A stretch of 64,000 bases of DNA from Zeimonas sp050187175 (GTDB lineage Bacteria; Pseudomonadota; Gammaproteobacteria; Burkholderiales; Burkholderiaceae_E). The position numbers were made by a program, and so were the translations under genes. Positions 26,029 through 36,827 of this stretch are shown here, one piece after another. The notes below the pieces were generated by a model. It was not told the origin of the DNA. It ran no database searches and saw only the letters and a list, made by a program, of their open reading frames with translations. Location: positions 12,620 to 76,619 of the forward strand of contig JBFWXS010000021.1 in the NCBI GenBank assembly GCA_050187175.1, given 5' to 3'. Each line of letters opens with the position of its first letter. The stretch's first letter is position 1.

Positions 26029-26747
26029 ACGCCCTCCGCCGCCTTGCCGGCTACGCCAAGGTAGATGCTGCGTACCGTGCTGTCACGGCGCAACTGCTCC
26101 GACGTGCCCGCCACCACGACGCGCCCGCGCTCGAGCACGCAGGCCTTGTCGGCGAGCGCCAGCGCCAGCGACGCGTTCTGTTCGACCAGCAGGATGGCGA
26201 TTCCGGGCCCACGCAGCTCGCGAACCAGCTTGGCAACGCTCTGCACCATCAACGGCGACAAGCCGAGCGAAGGTTCGTCCAGCATCAGAACACGCGGCCG
26301 GGCCATCAGCGCGCGGCCGAGCGCCAGCATCTGCTGCTCACCGCCCGACAGAAGCCCGGCCAGCCGGTTCGAATACCTGTCGAGCACCGGAAAGATCTCG
26401 CCCATCCGCCGCAGCGACGCTTGCCATTCCGACTTCGGCCGCGTGATCGCACCCATCAGTAGATTCTCGCGCACGGTCAGCGTGGCGAACACGCGCCGCC
26501 CCTCCGGCACGTGCACGACGCCGGCCTCGACGACTTCACGCGGCGAGCAGTTCATCAGCGAGCGCCCATCCAGCGTCAGCTCGCCGCCGGCGGGAACCAC
26601 GCGGGAGATGGCCTTCAAGGTGGTCGACTTGCCGGCGCCGTTCGAGCCTACGATGGCCATCACCTCGCCGGCGTTCAGCTCGAGATCGAGTCCCGCCAGC
26701 GCGGCCGAACCCTTGTAGCTGACCGTCAGTCCCTTAGCCCTCAGCAT
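26025..26747 (-). CDS. livF: Branched-chain-type ABC transporter ATPase, LivF-like
   Basis: A 240-residue ABC ATPase with Walker A GSNGAGKST (34-42), signature LSGGEQQ (133-139), Walker B VLMLDEPS (153-160) and the VVHVPEGRRVF segment typical of LivF. It energises uptake by the HAAT/Liv family together with LivG, LivH, LivM and the periplasmic binding protein. It overlaps livG by 14 bp and the ligase by 4 bp. The symbol denotes subunit type, not proven leucine specificity. Confidence 0.93.
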   Translation of the reverse strand: MLRAKGLTVSYKGSAALAGLDLELNAGEVMAIVGSNGAGKSTTLKAISRVVPAGGELTLDGRSLMNCSPREVVEAGVVHVPEGRRVFATLTVRENLLMGAITRPKSEWQASLRRMGEIFPVLDRYSNRLAGLLSGGEQQMLALGRALMARPRVLMLDEPSLGLSPLMVQSVAKLVRELRGPGIAILLVEQNASLALALADKACVLERGRVVVAGTSEQLRRDSTVRSIYLGVAGKAAEGV

Positions 26748-27446
26748 CGTACTGCCCCAGATAGACGCGGATCACCTCGGGATCCGAAGTGACCTCGGCC
26801 GGCGTGCCGTGCATCAGCACACGCCCCGCGTCGAGCACCGTCACATCATCGGCGAGCGACATCACGAAGTTCATGTCGTGCTCGACCAGCACCACCGTGC
26901 AGCCGTCGTCGCGCAGCTTCAGGATGTTGCGTGCGAGGATCTGCCGCTCGGCATCGTTCAGCCCCGCAGCAGGCTCGTCGAGCATGATCAGCCGCGGCCG
27001 CGCAGCCACCGCCATCGCGATGTTGAGCCGCCGGATGACACCGTACGGACACTGCGCGGCCGGCCGATCGGCGAACTCGCCGAGATCGCTGGCCCGCAGC
27101 ACTGCTTCGGCGGCAGCCGGCTCGCCGCGGATCCGCGCCGCGGCCACGACGTTCTCCCGCACCGTCAGGCCGGCGAAGCTCTTCGGATGCTGGAAGGTCC
27201 GCAGCAGGCCCGCCTGCGCCAGCCGGTTCGTCGGCCAGCCCGTGACGTCGCGGCCGTCGTAGACCACGCGCGAGCCGGGCAGCGGACGGAGGAATCCGGT
27301 GACGCAGTTGAACAGCGAAGTCTTGCCCGCGCCGTTCGGGCCGATCAGCGCCGATACCGCGCCGCGCTCGATCCGCCAGTCGACGTCGCTGAGTGCGCGC
27401 ACGCCGCCGAAGGCGAGCGACAGCGCCTCGATGTCGAGCAGCGTAT

Positions 27447-27450
<4 letters not shown>
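26734..27450 (-). CDS. livG: Branched-chain-type ABC transporter ATPase, LivG-like
   Basis: A 238-residue ABC ATPase with Walker A GPNGAGKTS (37-45) and Walker B LIMLDEPAAGLN. The signature region reads CPYGVIRRLNIA instead of the usual YGxQRRLEIA, a degenerate form. The longer open frame (to 27618) adds an Arg-Ser repeat that is only an alternate reading of the repeat inside livM. The ATG at 27450, preceded by GGAGGG, fits the family. It overlaps livM by 4 bp. Confidence 0.92.
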
Positions 27451-28555
<1,105 letters not shown>

Positions 28556-28559
<4 letters not shown>

Positions 28560-29419
28560 GCGCGACGCTCCACGACGCCGAACAAGCCCTTCGGCTTGAC
28601 CAGCAGCAGCAGGATCAGCGCGAGAAAGCCGAAGCCATCACCGAAGGCCGACGAGATATAGCCGGATCCCAGCGCTTCCACGACGCCCAGGATCAGTCCC
28701 CCGGCGATCGCGCCCGGTACGCTGCCGAGGCCGCCCAGCACGATCACGATGAAGCCCTTGGCGACCGGCGCGCCGCCCATGAACGGAGAAGTCGGAAACA
28801 GCGCGGCGACGAGCCCCCCCGCCAGTCCGGCCAGCCCGCAGCCGAGCGCGAAGGCCAGCGCGTACAGGCGGCCGGTGCGCACGCCCATCAGCGCTGCCGC
28901 GACCGGGTCGACCGCCAGCGCCCGCAGCGAACGCCCCAGGCTGGTGTAGCGCAGCAGCAGCCAGACGCCGGCGATCGCCAGTACACCGAAACCGATGGTG
29001 AACAGGCGCTGCAGCGCCACCACCACACCGCCGACGTCGAGCGTACCGGGAAAGGCCGGCTTCATGTGCAGCGACTCGGTCCCCGCCACCAGCGCCATCC
29101 CGTTCTGCAGGATCGCGATCAGCCCTAGCGACACCACCAGTCCGTTGACCGGCTCGGCGAGCGTGAAGCGGAAGGTGCTGCGCTCGACCAGCACGCCGAG
29201 CAGCGCCGCGATAGCCGCGCCCCCGAGCAGCGCCAGCACGAACGGCGTGCCGGCCAGCGTCAGCGCGTAGGTGGCGAACGCACCTATCATCAGGAACTCG
29301 CCATGAGCGAAGTTGGTGATGTTCATGATGCCGAACGTCATCGTCAGTCCCACCGCCACCAGCGCATAGAGCGTGCCGCTCATCAGGCCGTTGATCAGCT
29401 GCTGCAGAAAAGTGATCAC
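28556..29419 (-). CDS. livH: Branched-chain-type ABC permease LivH
   Basis: A 287-residue membrane permease. The N-terminus ITFLQQLINGLMSGTLYALV, then GLTMTFGIMNITNFAHGEF, and the late VIVLGGLGSVPGAIAGG are typical of LivH. The start is GTG at 29419, overlapping the stop of the carboxyltransferase gene (GTGA); the long upstream open frame is a shadow. Its partner is LivM, 4 bp overlap. Confidence 0.93.
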
Positions 29420-30945
29420 TGCTGGGCTCCTCCGCTGCGCGGCCGCCAAGCACGATGCGCACCGGCCAGCTCGGCGATGAGATGGCCGCGCGTCTCCGCC
29501 GGGTCGATGATGTCGTCGATCAATGCCTGGCGCGCCGCGATGTAGGGATCGAGCAGCTTCTCGAATGCTTTCTCGAGCTCGCCGCGTGTGGCCTCGCGAT
29601 CGGCCGCCGCAGCCAGCTCGCGATGGAAGATGACGTTGACGCCGGGCCCCGGCCCCATCTGGCTGATCGACGCGGTGGGCCAGGCGACGATGGAGCGCGG
29701 CTGCATCGGCGCGCCGCACATGACCATGTAGGCCAGTCCATAGGCCTTGCGCAGGATCACCGTGAACTTGGCGGTGCTGCTCTGCGCCAGGACCTTCAGC
29801 ACGCGAGTGGCCCGCACCACTTGTCCCTCGTGCTCCATCTGCGTGCCGACCAGGAAGCCAGGCACGTCCTGCAGAAATACCAGCGGCAGCTGGTACGCAT
29901 CGGCCACCTCGATGAAATCGGCGATCTTGTCGGCGGCGCACGGATCCAGCGCGCCGCCGGCATGCCGCGGCTGGCTGGCGATGATGCCGACCGGAAACCC
30001 GCCGACGCGCGCCCATGCGGTGATAACCGCCGCGCCGAACTCCGGCTTGAGCTCCAGCAGCGAATCGCGATCGGCGATCACGCGCAGCACCCGCGTCATG
30101 TCGTAGGCCAGCTTCAGGTCGGTCGGCACCAGCCGCGTCAGCTCCGCCTGGTCGCCGCCCGCATCGGCCGTCGCGGCGCGCGGCGGCGGTAATGCGCTGT
30201 TCGACGGAAAGAACGACAGATAGCGCCGGATGGCGGCGAAGGCCGCCGGCTCGTCGACGGTCACGCAATCGACCAGCCCGGTGACCCGCGAATGCACCTC
30301 CCAGCCCCCTAGCGCCTGCGCCGACACCTGCTCGCCGGTGGCCGCAGCGATCACCGGTGGACCAGAGACACCCGTCAATGCGGTGCGCGTCATCACGGCG
30401 AAATCGGCGAGTGCGGCGATGAACGCCGGCTGGCCGAAGCAGTTGCCGAGCAGTGCCGCGATGGTCGGAATGCGCCCGGTCATCAGCCGCACCTGCTCGA
30501 GGAAAGGCTCCGCGAAAGCACCCGCGAACCTCGCGCCCATCTGCTCCTGGATGCGCGCCCCCGATCCCTCCTGCAGCCAGATGAACGGACATCCCTCCGC
30601 CACGGCGCGGCGGCGCAGGCGGGACAGCTTGCGTTCGGCCGACAGGCCGCGCGCGCCGCTGAAATAGGAGCCGTCGTCGGCGGCGACGAACACCGGACGT
30701 CCGTCGATGGTGCCGCTGCCGCAGACCAGGCCGTCGGCCGGCACGTCGACCTCGTCCAATACGCTGCCCGCGAGGACACCGGTCTCGACGAAGGACCCCG
30801 GGTCGAGCAGCGCCTGCAGCCGATCGCGGCACAGCAGGCGTCCGCGCGCCGCGGCGCGCTCGGCCTGCCCCGGCCGGACGGTGCGGGCAGCGGCGCGCGA
30901 CTGGCGCAGCCGCGCCAGATGATCGGGCCAGTCAGCGGAACTCAT
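29416..30945 (-). CDS. Acyl-CoA carboxylase carboxyltransferase (beta) subunit
   Basis: A 509-residue crotonase-fold carboxyltransferase of the propionyl-/methylcrotonyl-/geranyl-CoA carboxylase type. The N-terminal half carries GSGARIQEQMG and the C-terminal half the acyl-CoA-binding QDVPGFLVGTQMEHEG. It moves CO2 from biotin to an acyl-CoA; the biotin-carrying alpha subunit is encoded separately at 33223-35265. It lies between the binding-protein gene (15 bp) and livH (overlap), an unusual place for a carboxylase, which implies the imported acid is carboxylated during catabolism. The substrate cannot be read from the sequence. Confidence 0.9.
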   Translation of the reverse strand: MSSADWPDHLARLRQSRAAARTVRPGQAERAAARGRLLCRDRLQALLDPGSFVETGVLAGSVLDEVDVPADGLVCGSGTIDGRPVFVAADDGSYFSGARGLSAERKLSRLRRRAVAEGCPFIWLQEGSGARIQEQMGARFAGAFAEPFLEQVRLMTGRIPTIAALLGNCFGQPAFIAALADFAVMTRTALTGVSGPPVIAAATGEQVSAQALGGWEVHSRVTGLVDCVTVDEPAAFAAIRRYLSFFPSNSALPPPRAATADAGGDQAELTRLVPTDLKLAYDMTRVLRVIADRDSLLELKPEFGAAVITAWARVGGFPVGIIASQPRHAGGALDPCAADKIADFIEVADAYQLPLVFLQDVPGFLVGTQMEHEGQVVRATRVLKVLAQSSTAKFTVILRKAYGLAYMVMCGAPMQPRSIVAWPTASISQMGPGPGVNVIFHRELAAAADREATRGELEKAFEKLLDPYIAARQALIDDIIDPAETRGHLIAELAGAHRAWRPRSGGAQQ

Positions 30946-30960
30946 CGCGCGTCCGGCGCA

Positions 30961-32130
30961 TCACTTCGGCAAGGCGATCGGGCGGATCTCCTTCACCGCA
31001 CCCTTGACGATATGGACCCCCTCCATGCTCTGCCGCCCCAGCCCTTTGTCGTCGATCTGCCATTGCACCAGACCGCTGTACGTTTGATCACGCGCCGCCT
31101 TGGCGATCGCCGCCGTGTCCGTGACCGTCCCCGCGCGCTGCATAGCGGCCATCAGCATGTGCAGCCAGTCGTACTGCGTGACCGACCAGAAGCTGTTCTG
31201 CGTCAGCTTGGCGCCCGAGGACTTCTCCAGCGCGACCATGTAGTCGCGCACCTTGCGATCCTGCTGCTCCGGCCCGAGATAGCGCGTCCACGACGGATAG
31301 AGGAACTCGTCCAGCCCCTCGCCCGCGGCGCCCGATACACCGACCGTGCCGGCATACAGCGCCTTGACGCCGAGCTCGCTTGCCTGCCGGAAGATGCCGC
31401 GCACCGCGTCCGAGTAGCCGGCGAACAGCACGTCGGGCTTGAGTTCGCGGATCTTCGTCAGCTGCGGCGAGAAATCCGTGGCGGTATGGTCGTAGCGTTC
31501 CAATGCGACGACCTTCACGCCTTTGGCTTCAAGCGCCTGGCGGTAGGTGTCGGCGTAGATCTGCCCCGCTTCGTCGCTAGGCACGATGATCGCCGCGGTA
31601 CGAGCCTTCACCTTCTCCAGCACGAAGGGCACCCACAGCCCCGTCGAACCGCGCTCGCCGGCCTCGATGTTGCCTGCCTTCAGCAGCCGCTCGCGACCCT
31701 TGGTGCCGAGAAACTTGGTCATCGCAGCGTTCGGCGAGATCATGATCGAGCCCGCCGGCAGGATGGCGTTGGATACCGGAACGGCCTCGGCGCTGATGTT
31801 GCAGCAGAAAAAGATCCGGACACCGTCCGCAAGCATGCGCTGCGCCTCGCCGATCGCCTGCGCCGGATCCGACTTCGTATCGGCATGCACGATGCTCACC
31901 GTGTAGGTCTTGCCGCCCACTTTGAGGCCGCCGTTCGCGTTGACCTCCCGGGCTGCCAGTTTCATGCCTTCCGTATAGGGAACGCCGAAGTTGGCCAGCG
32001 GCCCGGTGGTACCGAACAGCGCCCCGATCTTGATCACCCCGTCGGCAGCGGTCGAGGGACCGTGCAGCGCGAAGAGTCCGGCGGCTGCGATCGCGCACAG
32101 CGCGCGTCGGCGGAGTTCCCAGAATCTCAT
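30961..32130 (-). CDS. Periplasmic substrate-binding protein of the Liv-type transporter
   Basis: A 389-residue type I periplasmic binding protein. The signal peptide ends near STAADG (residue ~29), followed by VIKIGALFGTTGPLANFG, typical of LivK/AmiC-like proteins. It is the first gene of the transport operon. Binding proteins of this group take up amino acids, but also aromatic and aliphatic acids and amides. The start ATG at 32130 has AAGGAG upstream; the longer open frame is rejected because it lacks a signal peptide at its start. Confidence 0.92.
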   Translation of the reverse strand: MRFWELRRRALCAIAAAGLFALHGPSTAADGVIKIGALFGTTGPLANFGVPYTEGMKLAAREVNANGGLKVGGKTYTVSIVHADTKSDPAQAIGEAQRMLADGVRIFFCCNISAEAVPVSNAILPAGSIMISPNAAMTKFLGTKGRERLLKAGNIEAGERGSTGLWVPFVLEKVKARTAAIIVPSDEAGQIYADTYRQALEAKGVKVVALERYDHTATDFSPQLTKIRELKPDVLFAGYSDAVRGIFRQASELGVKALYAGTVGVSGAAGEGLDEFLYPSWTRYLGPEQQDRKVRDYMVALEKSSGAKLTQNSFWSVTQYDWLHMLMAAMQRAGTVTDTAAIAKAARDQTYSGLVQWQIDDKGLGRQSMEGVHIVKGAVKEIRPIALPK

Positions 32131-32182
32131 GCCCGTCTCCTTGAAAGTGGAGAAGCCGCCGCGGAGCGGTCTTCTTGCGGCG

Positions 32183-32224
32183 AGATTAGGAACTCCCCAG
32201 GCGAAGGTCTTGCGAGAATTGGTC
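32183..32224 (-). promoter_or_regulatory. Predicted AraC-type operator and promoter of the transport operon
   Basis: On the coding strand the 19-bp site GACCAATTCTCGCAAGACC (32224-32206) is followed after 17 bp by TAATCT (32188-32183), a good -10 box. The gene starts ~53 bp further. It is the best-conserved copy together with that upstream of the alpha carboxylase. Confidence 0.7.
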
Positions 32225-32272
32225 AAGTTGCGCCCGCCGCGGTGCACCTCGGCCGCCGATGCCTGAGCACAT

Positions 32273-32314
32273 AACCAATTGGCGCAAGCAGGCAAGCATG
32301 GGTACGGTACTATC
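32273..32314 (+). promoter_or_regulatory. Predicted autoregulatory site and promoter of the AraC-type regulator
   Basis: AACCAATTGGCGCAAGCAG (32273-32291) is a weaker copy of the island's 19-bp site, in the same orientation relative to its gene. The -10-like TACTAT lies 16 bp after it (32308-32313), or ACTATC at 17 bp. The weaker match fits autoregulation at lower affinity; this is inference. Confidence 0.55.
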
Positions 32315-32385
32315 CACAGCTCGGCACGGATGCATCGGCCACACAGCCCGTCATGCCCCATGGGGCGCGGCCTGAGGAGACTCGG

Positions 32386-33207
32386 ATGGCAGTCAATTCT
32401 GACGCAACACAGGTCCGTCAAAACGGCGCAGGCACCGGCTCGGACATGCTGCTGTGGATCACGCCGGACCGGATCTTCTACGCCGGCCTGCTCGGATCCC
32501 CCAGCATGCGGACCATGGGTTCGCTGATGATCTACGTCGCGACGCAGGGGCGCATCCGCGTCGCCGTCGGCGGCGGCGACTGGGAGGTGTGCGACATGGC
32601 CGTCGTGCACCCATACCAGCCGCATCAGCTTCTGTCCGAGTCGCCGCTGATCAATCTGATCAAGATCGAGGCCGAAACCATGGACCTCGATGCCCTACCG
32701 CCGCTGCTCGCCCGCTCCGGCGCCGTCGACGCGCCGTGGTTCGTCGAGCGCGTTCGCGAGCGGCACCGCGCGCTGTGCGGCGGCGCCGGACTGCGCGAGC
32801 TCGCCACGCTGGGATTCGACCGCTTCTTCTTCGATCAGCCCTTGCCGCAGCGCAAGCTCGATCGCCGCATCGAAAGAGTGGTCGAGATGATCAAGCTCGA
32901 CCCGGCGGCCGCATCCGACGCGGAATCGTGCGCCGAGGCCGCGCACTTGTCGTGCTCGCGCTTCCTGCATCTGTTCAAGCAGGAAGTCGGCGTGCCGTTC
33001 CGCACCTTCCGGACCTGGAAACGGGCTCGTGCCGTGCTGCATCACGTGAAGCGAGGCGTCAGCCTGGCGCACGTCGCGCTCGACAGCGGCTATCCGGACT
33101 CGACGCACTTCAGCCACTGCATCAAGAACGTCTACGGGCTGCAGCCGCGCCAGATCTTCGCCGGCTCGCGCAAGCTGGTCGTCCGTTCGGAGAGCGAGCG
33201 GGTCTGA
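32386..33207 (+). CDS. AraC-family transcriptional regulator
   Basis: A 273-residue protein with a small cupin-like sensor region (about residues 20-100, VCDMAVVHPYQPHQLLSES). The AraC double helix-turn-helix domain covers roughly 155-262 (CAEAAHLSCSRFLHLFKQEV, then VALDSGYPDSTHFSHCIKN, ending YGLQPRQI). It sits at the centre of the island, divergent from the transport operon and convergent with the alpha carboxylase gene. The ATG is preceded by GAGGAGA (32374-32380); an ATG at 32353 lacks a ribosome-binding site. It is the obvious candidate to bind the shared 19-bp sites, with the imported compound or its CoA ester as inducer. Confidence 0.9.
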   Translation: MAVNSDATQVRQNGAGTGSDMLLWITPDRIFYAGLLGSPSMRTMGSLMIYVATQGRIRVAVGGGDWEVCDMAVVHPYQPHQLLSESPLINLIKIEAETMDLDALPPLLARSGAVDAPWFVERVRERHRALCGGAGLRELATLGFDRFFFDQPLPQRKLDRRIERVVEMIKLDPAAASDAESCAEAAHLSCSRFLHLFKQEVGVPFRTFRTWKRARAVLHHVKRGVSLAHVALDSGYPDSTHFSHCIKNVYGLQPRQIFAGSRKLVVRSESERV

Positions 33208-33222
33208 GCGCTCGCCGCGGGC

Positions 33223-35265
33223 TCAATCCGCTGCCGTGACGCCGGGGCCGATGCCGGCGCGGGCGTCGATGCGCCTGTCCCCGATTTCCGCCAGCAGATG
33301 GCCGGCCGGCACATGCTGCCCGGTATCCACATGAACCGCGGTCACGACGCCGGACGAGGGTGCCGGATGCAGATGCTCCATCTTCATCGCCTCCAGCACG
33401 ATCAGCGGCTGGCCGGCCTCGACCCGCTGGCCGGCCAGCGCGAGCACCGCCACCACCTTGCCGCCGGTCGATGCGAGCAGGTCACGTCCGGCAACGCGGT
33501 GTTCCGCCTCGTGGGTCCGCAGCGCACGCGCAGTGTCGACCAGCTCGTGACATGAGTCGCGATACTGGTACATCAAGCGCGCACCATCGCGAACGAAGGC
33601 GACCGATTCGAGCAGCCCATCGCAGACAAGCCGCACTCGCCCTCCGGCCTGCGCCACTCCATCAGCCTGGGCGATGAAGCAGATCTCGCGCTGCCTATCG
33701 TTCGACACGACGCCGTACGTCTGTCCGTCGATCGCAGCCAGCGTCACGTTCACGGCACCTTCATCGAACAGCAGGGCCAGGCGAAGCGGCTCGGCCCCCG
33801 GGCGCATCGGCCCGGCCTCCCCGCGCATTGCCGCGGCCGCGGCAGGACCCGTCGCCACAAGCAGTACCGCACCGATCGCCAGCGCGCGCTGGCGCTGATC
33901 CTCGTCGACCGACAGCAGCGCGTCCTGGTGGCGTGCAACGAAGGCCGTCGTCGCGCCGCCGCCGGCAAACTCGGGATGAACCAGGCAGCGGCCCAGAAAA
34001 GCCTTGTTCGTACGGATCCCGAGCGCCACGCTGTCCTCCAGCGCACTGGCCAACCGGCGCAGCGCTTCATCGCGATCCTGTCCGTGCGCGATCAGCTTGG
34101 CGAACATCGAATCGTAATGCGGAGCAATCGCGCTGCCGGCGGTCGACGCATGCTCGACGCGAACACCGTCGGCGGGCCGCCAAGCCGCCAGCGTACCGCT
34201 TTGCGGCAGGAATGCGCGCGCAGGATCCTCGGCGCACAGTCTCGCTTCAATGGCATGTCCGCGCAGCACCACGTCGTCCTGGCGGATCGGCAGTGGCTGA
34301 CCGGCGGCGATGCGCAGCTGCAACTCCACCAGGTCCAGTCCCGTCACGGCTTCGGTGACCGGATGCTCGACCTGCAAGCGGGTATTCATCTCCATGAAAT
34401 AGAAGTTCCGGTCACGATCGAGCAGGAACTCCATGGTGCCCAGGTTCTCGTAGCCGATGGCTGCGGCAGCCTGTACCGCGACTGCGCCCATGCGTGCGCG
34501 CAGCGCCGGCGAGACGGCTGGTGACGGCGCTTCCTCGATCAGCTTCTGGTGACGCCTCTGCACCGAGCAATCGCGCTCGCCGAGGTGAATCACGTTACCG
34601 TAACGGTCGGCCGCGATCTGGATCTCGACGTGCCTGGGATCGACGATCTCGCGCTCGAGGATCACGCCGCCGTCGCCGAAGGCCGACAGCGCCTCGCTGC
34701 GCGCGACACGCAGCAGATCGAGGAATTGCGCGGCCGCCCCGACGACACGCATGCCGCGGCCGCCGCCGCCGGCGCGGGCCTTGATCATCAGCGGATAGCC
34801 GATGCGCTCGGCCTGCTGCGCCAGGCCGGCCTCCGACTGATCCTCCCCCTGGTAGCCGGGCACGCAGGGTACGCCGGCTTCCAGCATCAGCGCCTTTGCC
34901 TGCCCCTTGTCGCCCATCCGGCGAATCACAGCCGCGCTCGGCCCGATGAACACCAGCCCGGCGACCGCGCAAGCGGCGGCGAAATCGGCGTTTTCCGCCA
35001 GGAAGCCGTAGCCGGGATGCACCGCATCGGCCCCGCTGAGCTGGGCCGCGGCCAGCAGCGCCTCGATGTCCAGGTACGAGGCCGCCGCTTCGGCACCGCC
35101 GATGCAGACGGCCTGATCGGCCGCCTGTACGTGCTGCGCCTGTGCATCCACGGTCGAATACACGGCCACCGTTCGATAGCCCATCCGCCGGGCGGCGCGA
35201 ATGACGCGGACGGCGACTTCACCGCGATTGGCGATCAGGATCTTGCGAAAGGGGGTCGTCTGCAT
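33223..35265 (-). CDS. Acyl-CoA carboxylase alpha subunit (biotin carboxylase plus BCCP)
   Basis: A 680-residue fusion protein. The biotin carboxylase domain is at residues 1-450 (FRKILIANRGEVAVRVIRAA, KARAGGGGRGMRVV, MEMNTRLQVEHPVTEAVTG). A linker domain follows, then a C-terminal biotinyl domain with VLEAMKMEH carrying the biotinylated Lys. It is the partner of the beta subunit at 29416-30945. The housekeeping AccB/AccC are encoded elsewhere in the window, so this is a dedicated catabolic carboxylase of the propionyl-/methylcrotonyl-/geranyl-CoA type. The ATG at 35265 fits the family N-terminus; the upstream extension is rejected. Confidence 0.92.
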   Translation of the reverse strand: MQTTPFRKILIANRGEVAVRVIRAARRMGYRTVAVYSTVDAQAQHVQAADQAVCIGGAEAAASYLDIEALLAAAQLSGADAVHPGYGFLAENADFAAACAVAGLVFIGPSAAVIRRMGDKGQAKALMLEAGVPCVPGYQGEDQSEAGLAQQAERIGYPLMIKARAGGGGRGMRVVGAAAQFLDLLRVARSEALSAFGDGGVILEREIVDPRHVEIQIAADRYGNVIHLGERDCSVQRRHQKLIEEAPSPAVSPALRARMGAVAVQAAAAIGYENLGTMEFLLDRDRNFYFMEMNTRLQVEHPVTEAVTGLDLVELQLRIAAGQPLPIRQDDVVLRGHAIEARLCAEDPARAFLPQSGTLAAWRPADGVRVEHASTAGSAIAPHYDSMFAKLIAHGQDRDEALRRLASALEDSVALGIRTNKAFLGRCLVHPEFAGGGATTAFVARHQDALLSVDEDQRQRALAIGAVLLVATGPAAAAAMRGEAGPMRPGAEPLRLALLFDEGAVNVTLAAIDGQTYGVVSNDRQREICFIAQADGVAQAGGRVRLVCDGLLESVAFVRDGARLMYQYRDSCHELVDTARALRTHEAEHRVAGRDLLASTGGKVVAVLALAGQRVEAGQPLIVLEAMKMEHLHPAPSSGVVTAVHVDTGQHVPAGHLLAEIGDRRIDARAGIGPGVTAAD

Positions 35266-35294
35266 CGTCGCGCGCTCGTCTGCTGTGCCTGCCG

Positions 35295-35336
35295 AGCGTA
35301 GCTTCGCGTACCCACCCGGTCTTGCGCGAATTGGTC
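35295..35336 (-). promoter_or_regulatory. Predicted AraC-type operator and promoter of the alpha carboxylase gene
   Basis: On the coding strand GACCAATTCGCGCAAGACC (35336-35318) is followed after exactly 17 bp by TACGCT (35300-35295). It differs from the transport-operon site at one base only. The start codon is 29 bp beyond the -10, so the leader would be short. Confidence 0.68.
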
Positions 35337-35471
35337 GCCGCGCCGAAGTTTCGCGTCGCTGCCCGGTCACAATCTAAAATAGCGGGCTTGGACCCGTCAC
35401 CACTGCACAATCGCTTGCCAACCACGATCGACATGGACCGCGCCCGATCGCCTCGCCCGAAGCGCCGGTAG

Positions 35472-36809
35472 ATGCGCGACCTTCCCCGTTCCGTGAACCC
35501 GTGGGCGGTGGCCACGCTGCTGGCCGGCATGACGGCGGCCGTGCTCGACGGCTCGCTGGTCAACCTGGCGCTGCCTTCGATCACGCGCGAGCTCGGCATC
35601 GCGCCGGCGCAGACGATGTGGGTCGTCAACGCCTACCAGCTGACCATCGCCGTGCTGCTGCTGCCGCTGTCGTCACTGGGCGAACGCGTCGGATACCGGC
35701 GCGTCTATCTGACCGGCGTCGCGGTGTTCATGTGCGGCGCGGTGGCTTGCGCGCTGGCACCGTCGCTGCCGCTGCTCATCGCGGCGCGCGTCGTCCAGGG
35801 CATAGGCGGCGCCGGCCTGATGTGCGTCACCGGCGCGCTGGTACGCCACATCTATTCGCCGGAACGGCTGGGCCGCGGCATCGGCCTGAACGCCGTGGTG
35901 GTCAGTGTGGCGAGCGCCTCGGGCCCGGCGGTGGCCGCCCTGGTGCTGTCGGTGGCTTCGTGGAAGTGGTTGTTCGTGCTGTGCGTGCCGGCCTGCATCT
36001 TCACGCTGCTGGTCGGGCCGCGCGCGCTGCCGAGCAACACCCCGATCGATGCGCAGTTCGACGCCCGCAGCGCGGCCCTGTCCGGCCTGTCCATCTGCCT
36101 GCTGATTCTCGGCTGCGACGGCCTGGGCCTGCCGGAGACGCGGCCGCTGGCGCTGCTCGAGATCGCCGCCTCGGTGGTCCTCGGCTTCATCCTGATCCGC
36201 AAGCAGCGCAACGTCCATGCACCGCTGTTGCCCATCGATCTGTTCCGCAATCCGGCCTTCTCGCTGGCCGTCGGCACTTCCTTGTGCTCGTTCATTGCCC
36301 AGATGACGGCCCTGCTCGCGCTGCCGTTCCTGCTCGAGTTCGCGCTGCACCGGTCGCACGCCGAGACGGGGCTGCTGATCACGCCGTGGGCGGTCGCCGC
36401 CGGCTTCACCGCACTGGTCGCAGGCCGGCTCGCGGACCGCTATCCGGCCGGCATCCTGGTCAGCCTCGGGCTCGGACTGATGGCTGTCGGCATCGCTGCG
36501 TCGGCGCTGCTGCCCCAGGATGCAAGCATCGCGGACGTCATCTGGCGCACGGCGCTGTGCGGCCTGGGCTTCGGCCTGTTCCAATCGCCGAACAATCGCG
36601 CGCTGCTGGGCGTCGCGCCGCGCGAGCGCGCGGGCGGCGCCAGCGGCGTGCAGGCAACGACCCGGCTGCTCGGGCAGTCGCTGGGTACGGCGATGGTGGC
36701 CGTCATCTTCAATCTGGCGCCGGGCAACGGCGCGCGCCATGCGCTGTTCGCCGCCGCGGCCGCGGCGGCGCTGGGCGCGATCGTCAGCGCGCTGCGGCTG
36801 CGCGCTTAG
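35472..36809 (+). CDS. MFS transporter, DHA2 (EmrB/QacA) type
   Basis: A 445-residue membrane protein with 12-14 predicted helices. The drug-exporter motif C-like region VVQGIGGAGLMCVTGALV, the loop motif SLGERVGYRRVYLTG, and the first helix AAVLDGSLVNLALPSI are typical of the EmrB/QacA branch. It probably exports drugs or organic compounds by proton exchange. No copy of the island operator precedes it in its own orientation, so it may or may not belong to the island. The ATG has no strong ribosome-binding site. Confidence 0.88.
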   Translation: MRDLPRSVNPWAVATLLAGMTAAVLDGSLVNLALPSITRELGIAPAQTMWVVNAYQLTIAVLLLPLSSLGERVGYRRVYLTGVAVFMCGAVACALAPSLPLLIAARVVQGIGGAGLMCVTGALVRHIYSPERLGRGIGLNAVVVSVASASGPAVAALVLSVASWKWLFVLCVPACIFTLLVGPRALPSNTPIDAQFDARSAALSGLSICLLILGCDGLGLPETRPLALLEIAASVVLGFILIRKQRNVHAPLLPIDLFRNPAFSLAVGTSLCSFIAQMTALLALPFLLEFALHRSHAETGLLITPWAVAAGFTALVAGRLADRYPAGILVSLGLGLMAVGIAASALLPQDASIADVIWRTALCGLGFGLFQSPNNRALLGVAPRERAGGASGVQATTRLLGQSLGTAMVAVIFNLAPGNGARHALFAAAAAAALGAIVSALRLRA

Positions 36810-36827
36810 CCGGGCCGAGCCCGGCGT

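Noticed and set aside
29455..30192. Plus-strand frame opposite the carboxyltransferase
   Set aside because: Shadow frame; the minus-strand protein is complete.
35301..35472. Operator site at 35318-35336 as a regulator of the MFS gene
   Set aside because: The site orientation and the 17-bp spaced -10 point to the minus-strand carboxylase gene; a role for the MFS gene is not excluded but not supported.
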